This document shows positions 60,733 to 64,000 of a DNA stretch of 64,000 nt, one piece after another; position 1 is the stretch's first letter, and every line of letters begins with the position of its first letter. The position numbers and the translations under genes are program-made. This DNA comes from DASRQK01 sp964401685 (GTDB lineage Bacteria > Bacteroidota > Bacteroidia > Sphingobacteriales > Sphingobacteriaceae). The stretch spans positions 1-64,000 of the forward strand of contig CAYNZH010000001.1 in the NCBI GenBank assembly GCA_964401685.1. Direction: 5' to 3'. A model generated the notes under the pieces. The model had not been told where the DNA came from. It was given only the letters and a program-made list of their open reading frames with translations, and made no database searches.

Positions 60733-63700
60733 ATGTCCTTTATTAGATCCATTTGCGTTTTATTAACGCTGTTTCTCGGTGTAAACCTCGTTTTTGCACA
60801 GGAAACGTTGCTGTTGCGTACACCAAGCATCAGCAGCCAGCACATTGCTTTTGTGTATGGGGGAGATATCTGGGTTGCTGAAAGAGATGGCTCTCAGCCC
60901 AGACGGCTTACCATCAACCCCGGCGTCGAATCGAACCCTGTATTTTCGCCGGACGGTAAGACGATCGCTTTCACCGGAAATTATGACGGGAATACCGACG
61001 TGTATACGATTCCTTTGGAGGGTGGAGCGCCCAAAAGGCTGACCTACCATCCTTCCGCCGATGTCGTGAGAGGCTGGTTGAACAACGAAGAGGTTTACTT
61101 TACATCGACCCGGGATTTCCAGTATTCGCTGGGATCAAGACTCCACAGTGTCCACATCAACCAAGGAGCTTCCAAGCCGCTGATCCTGCCCGAAGCATAC
61201 CAGGGATCACCGTCTCCTGATGGAAAGTACTGGGCGTACATCAAAAACACCGACCCTACCGAGCGTGATCGCGTGGCTTTTAAGCGCTATCGCGGTGGCG
61301 GAATGCCTTCAATCTGGATTTTCGACAATCAAACGCACGAGATCGAGGTCATTCCCGGAGAAAACAGCAACGACGTGAAACCCGTCTGGCTAGGCAATGG
61401 CAAGATTTATTTCTTGTCGGACCGCGACAGAATCGTCAACGTTTTTAGTTACGATACCAAGAGCAAACAAGTCGAAAAGCTTACGAACTTCAAGGATTAT
61501 GATGTTCGCACCCTAAATGGCCACGGAAACATGCTTGTCTTTGAACAGGAAGGGCGCATTCATACCTATGACATCAACCAAGGGAGAAGTCAGCGACTGG
61601 CCATCAGCATACAGGCTGACGCCCTGTACAAGCGTCCACACTATGTAAATATGGCTGACAATATCCGCTCATTCGGAATTTCCCCAACTGGCCAACGCGC
61701 CTTATTTGAAAGCCGTGGCGAGATTTTCACCGTTCCCCGGGAAAAGGGAGACGCCAGAAACGTTTCCAATTCGCCCGGAAGCCATGAGCGGTTTCCTACC
61801 TGGTCGCCTGACGGCAAATGGATTTCTTACATTTCCGATCAGTCTGGCATCTATCAATTGATCCTGAAAGATCAGTCCGACGCTGCCATTACGGTTGAAA
61901 TTCCTTTGGGAAAAACTACGTTTTACTTTGAGCCCACCTGGTCGCCGGACAGCAAAAAGCTATTTTACAATGACAGTCACCTCAATCTTTATTATGTAGA
62001 TATAGACTCGAAGAAGATTGTAAAGGTCGACGATGATAGGCTAGGCGCGCATACTGGCCGCGTGAGTAATCATTTCCAGCCCTCATGGTCACCGGATTCC
62101 AAGTGGATTGCCTATATCAAGACCCTTCCGAACACTGTTTCTGCCATGTTTATTTACAATTTGGAAAATGGACAGAAACACCAAATCACCGACGGGATGA
62201 GTGCCGTCCGAACTCCGGTATTTGGCAAGGAGGGAAAATACCTTTATTTTAATGCCAGCACAAATACTGCACTCACGAATAGTGGCCTGCATATGTCCGC
62301 CCAGGGCAGTTCGCCTTCTTATCAGGTCTACACTTTTATTCTGAGCAATGAGACGCCGTCTATTTTTGCACCAGAAAGTGACGAGGAAACCATTAAAAAG
62401 GACGAAGGGAAAAAAGACGAAAAAGCCGACGAAAAGAAACCAGAAGATAAGAAGTCTGATGACAAAACGGTAAAGATCGACTTTGATCAGGTCAGCAATA
62501 GGATTCTAGCCTTGCCTTTGCCTCCTGGATATTATAGCCTCGACGGAAGCCTCCCCGACCAGTTGCTTTATCAACGCTCAGGGACTATCGGGGTTTATGA
62601 CATTAAGAAAAAGGAAAACAAAACCCTAATCGAAAATGCCCGTGGCTTTCAGGTCAGTGCCGATGGCAAGCGTATGATCTACTCTGCGAGAGGTTCCTAC
62701 TATATCGTACCCGCAGGGCAAAAGCCAGCAACTCCCGAAACCGGCAAGCTCAAGTTGGACGATACTAAACAATTGGTCGATCCGGCAGCAGAGTGGAAGC
62801 AGGTGTTCAACGAAGTGTGGGCTATGCAAAAGGAATATTTTTACGTGGAAAACATGCACGGTGTAGACTGGGCTGCCATGAAGACCAAGTATGAAAAATT
62901 CCTTCCCTACGTAAATCACCGCTCAGATCTTGGTTATTTGCTCAATGAAATGATGGGTGAAATGGTCGTGGGTCACAATTACATTTATCCCGGTGACGAG
63001 CCCTCGACGCCTTCTGTTGCTGTAGGCGTACTGGGTGCAGATTTCAACACGACGGGGGGTTATTATCAAATTGAAAAAATATTTACGCGTCTGGATTGGA
63101 ATCCGCAGTTCAAAGCGCCACTCGCTGAGCCTGGGCTGAAAATTAAGGAAGGAGATTATATCCTAGCTGTCAACGGCACTCCGCTTAATGCCAGCATGAA
63201 TATTTACAGTCTTTTTGAAAACACAGTAGGTAAGCAGGTCGTCCTCACGATCAATTCTCACACGGGCAAAGAGGGTTCGCGAGATGTCACGGTTGTTCCT
63301 GTCAGTTTCGGTCAGGAATCCCAGCTAAGGCGCATGGCGTGGGTAGAAGACAATCGCCGCAAAACTGACGAACTCAGCAAGGGCCAGATTGCTTATGTCT
63401 ATATGCCCAACACTGGAGCCGAAGGCTATACTTATTTCAACCGATACTACTTCTCGCAGATGGACAAAAAAGCCCTGCTGATCGACGAACGTAATAACGG
63501 CGGAGGCTGGGTTGCTGATTACGTAATAGATCTTCTTACCAGAGAGCAGATTAGCGGATGGGCGATCAGGGACGGAAAGGGCTTCCTCACTCCAGGAAAC
63601 GGCATCTACGGTCCGAAGGCGATGATCATCAACGAAAACGCCGGTTCCGGCGGAGATATGATGCCCTACATGTTCAGGGTCAAAGGGCTAGGCAAACTCG

Positions 63701-63987
63701 TTGGACGGACCACTATGGGAATCCTAGTCGGGATCAGCGGTTATCCACCTTTGTTGGATGGTGGCCGGATCACTTCGCCAAACTTCGGAATCTATGATCT
63801 TGAAGGCAATTGGATCATTGAAAACGAAGGAGTCGCTCCGGATGTTTTCGTAGAGCAACTCCCCAAAGACCTGCTCCAAGGGCGTGATCCACAACTGGAA
63901 AGAACGATTTCAATTTTGTTGGAGGAAATGAAAACTTATCCATACAAAGATATTCGCCAACCTAAAGATCCCAATCGCGCGAAATAA
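60733..63987 (+). CDS. tricorn-type S41 serine protease
   Basis: The 1084-aa product has a signal peptide (ending VFAQ, about residue 22), repeated beta-propeller blades (about 25-540; PVFSPDGKTIAF, PTWSPDGKWISYI, PTWSPDSKKLFY), a lysine/glutamate-rich linker (about 550-582), more propeller, and a C-terminal S41 part with a PDZ-like domain. The nucleophile is Ser near residue 970 in NENAGSGGD; the base His lies near 746 in VVGHNYIY, and Glu near 1030 in ENEGVAPD. In archaeal tricorn a Ser precedes that His; here it is Gly. It likely degrades peptides in the periplasm. Only 13 bases follow it in the window. Confidence 0.92.
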   Translation: MSFIRSICVLLTLFLGVNLVFAQETLLLRTPSISSQHIAFVYGGDIWVAERDGSQPRRLTINPGVESNPVFSPDGKTIAFTGNYDGNTDVYTIPLEGGAPKRLTYHPSADVVRGWLNNEEVYFTSTRDFQYSLGSRLHSVHINQGASKPLILPEAYQGSPSPDGKYWAYIKNTDPTERDRVAFKRYRGGGMPSIWIFDNQTHEIEVIPGENSNDVKPVWLGNGKIYFLSDRDRIVNVFSYDTKSKQVEKLTNFKDYDVRTLNGHGNMLVFEQEGRIHTYDINQGRSQRLAISIQADALYKRPHYVNMADNIRSFGISPTGQRALFESRGEIFTVPREKGDARNVSNSPGSHERFPTWSPDGKWISYISDQSGIYQLILKDQSDAAITVEIPLGKTTFYFEPTWSPDSKKLFYNDSHLNLYYVDIDSKKIVKVDDDRLGAHTGRVSNHFQPSWSPDSKWIAYIKTLPNTVSAMFIYNLENGQKHQITDGMSAVRTPVFGKEGKYLYFNASTNTALTNSGLHMSAQGSSPSYQVYTFILSNETPSIFAPESDEETIKKDEGKKDEKADEKKPEDKKSDDKTVKIDFDQVSNRILALPLPPGYYSLDGSLPDQLLYQRSGTIGVYDIKKKENKTLIENARGFQVSADGKRMIYSARGSYYIVPAGQKPATPETGKLKLDDTKQLVDPAAEWKQVFNEVWAMQKEYFYVENMHGVDWAAMKTKYEKFLPYVNHRSDLGYLLNEMMGEMVVGHNYIYPGDEPSTPSVAVGVLGADFNTTGGYYQIEKIFTRLDWNPQFKAPLAEPGLKIKEGDYILAVNGTPLNASMNIYSLFENTVGKQVVLTINSHTGKEGSRDVTVVPVSFGQESQLRRMAWVEDNRRKTDELSKGQIAYVYMPNTGAEGYTYFNRYYFSQMDKKALLIDERNNGGGWVADYVIDLLTREQISGWAIRDGKGFLTPGNGIYGPKAMIINENAGSGGDMMPYMFRVKGLGKLVGRTTMGILVGISGYPPLLDGGRITSPNFGIYDLEGNWIIENEGVAPDVFVEQLPKDLLQGRDPQLERTISILLEEMKTYPYKDIRQPKDPNRAK

Positions 63988-64000
63988 TATCGCAAGAAAT

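Noticed and set aside
1..64000. CRISPR array, prophage, integrative element or complete insertion sequence.
   Set aside because: No regularly spaced repeats, cas genes, integrase or phage structural genes, and no complete transposase were found; only the Rpn-family tail at the left edge hints at mobility.

Overview
The window reads as a chromosomal segment of a Bacteroidota bacterium, most likely of the Cytophagales type. Signs of this are two DUF5686/CarboxypepD_reg outer-membrane proteins, a TonB-dependent receptor with a carboxypeptidase-regulatory N-domain, DUF4397 and other small lipoproteins, a GNAT-argG-argC arginine cluster, and promoters of the Bacteroidota form (TTTG, about 20 bases, TAnnTTTG). 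It is a scaffold with two 100-N gaps. Almost all of it is densely packed housekeeping and envelope genes. I found no CRISPR array, prophage, complete insertion sequence or recognisable defence island.

Layout. 1-0.5 kb: 3' end of an Rpn/PD-(D/E)XK transposase-family gene facing a truncated SRPBCC gene. 0.5-6.7 kb (minus): a large FAD/Fe-S oxidoreductase and the arginine genes argC, argG and a GNAT gene, behind a long leader that may encode an arginine-rich peptide. 6.8-9.0 kb (minus): O-methyltransferase, LysM/glucosaminidase lipoprotein, CarboxypepD_reg protein. 9.1-16.0 kb: two DUF5686 proteins flanking a crotonase and an AI-2E-type permease; the second DUF5686 gene is split by a spurious gap. 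16.1-18.9 kb: rsmA, a serine beta-lactamase-fold hydrolase and an XRE regulator. 18.95-19.95 kb: about 1 kb without a convincing gene, rich in hairpins and headed by a consensus promoter. 20-21.8 kb: a gap-split 2-hydroxyacid dehydrogenase, surE and a small membrane protein. 21.8-28.5 kb (minus): a five-gene run uvrB, degenerate arginase-fold protein, rmuC, ceramidase-like protein, class III sirtuin.

28.5-41 kb: upp, lipoproteins, lipA, an RlmI-like methyltransferase, rhomboid protease, tRNA-Glu(TTC), an LLM oxidoreductase with a GH13 enzyme beside an ASRT-family protein, an M20 amidohydrolase with an MFS pump, and a GT2 glycosyltransferase. 41-48.7 kb: ABC exporter, lipoprotein, truA and anmK (one operon), gcvH-vanZ, comF and rlmN. 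48.7-54 kb: an amidohydrolase, alanine dehydrogenase, and a TonB-dependent receptor behind a clear TPP riboswitch, so it is probably a thiamin importer. 54-64 kb: an AddAB-like helicase-nuclease pair with a membrane protein, then a tricorn-type S41 protease.

The most interesting non-routine signals are the hairpin-rich non-coding kilobase; several genes (rlmN, lipA, a GT2, upp) whose -7 element lies 3-4 bases from the start codon, implying leaderless mRNAs; the candidate arginine leader peptide; an arginase-fold protein lacking half its metal ligands; and an assembly artefact in which an exact 55-bp overlap was scaffolded as a gap.
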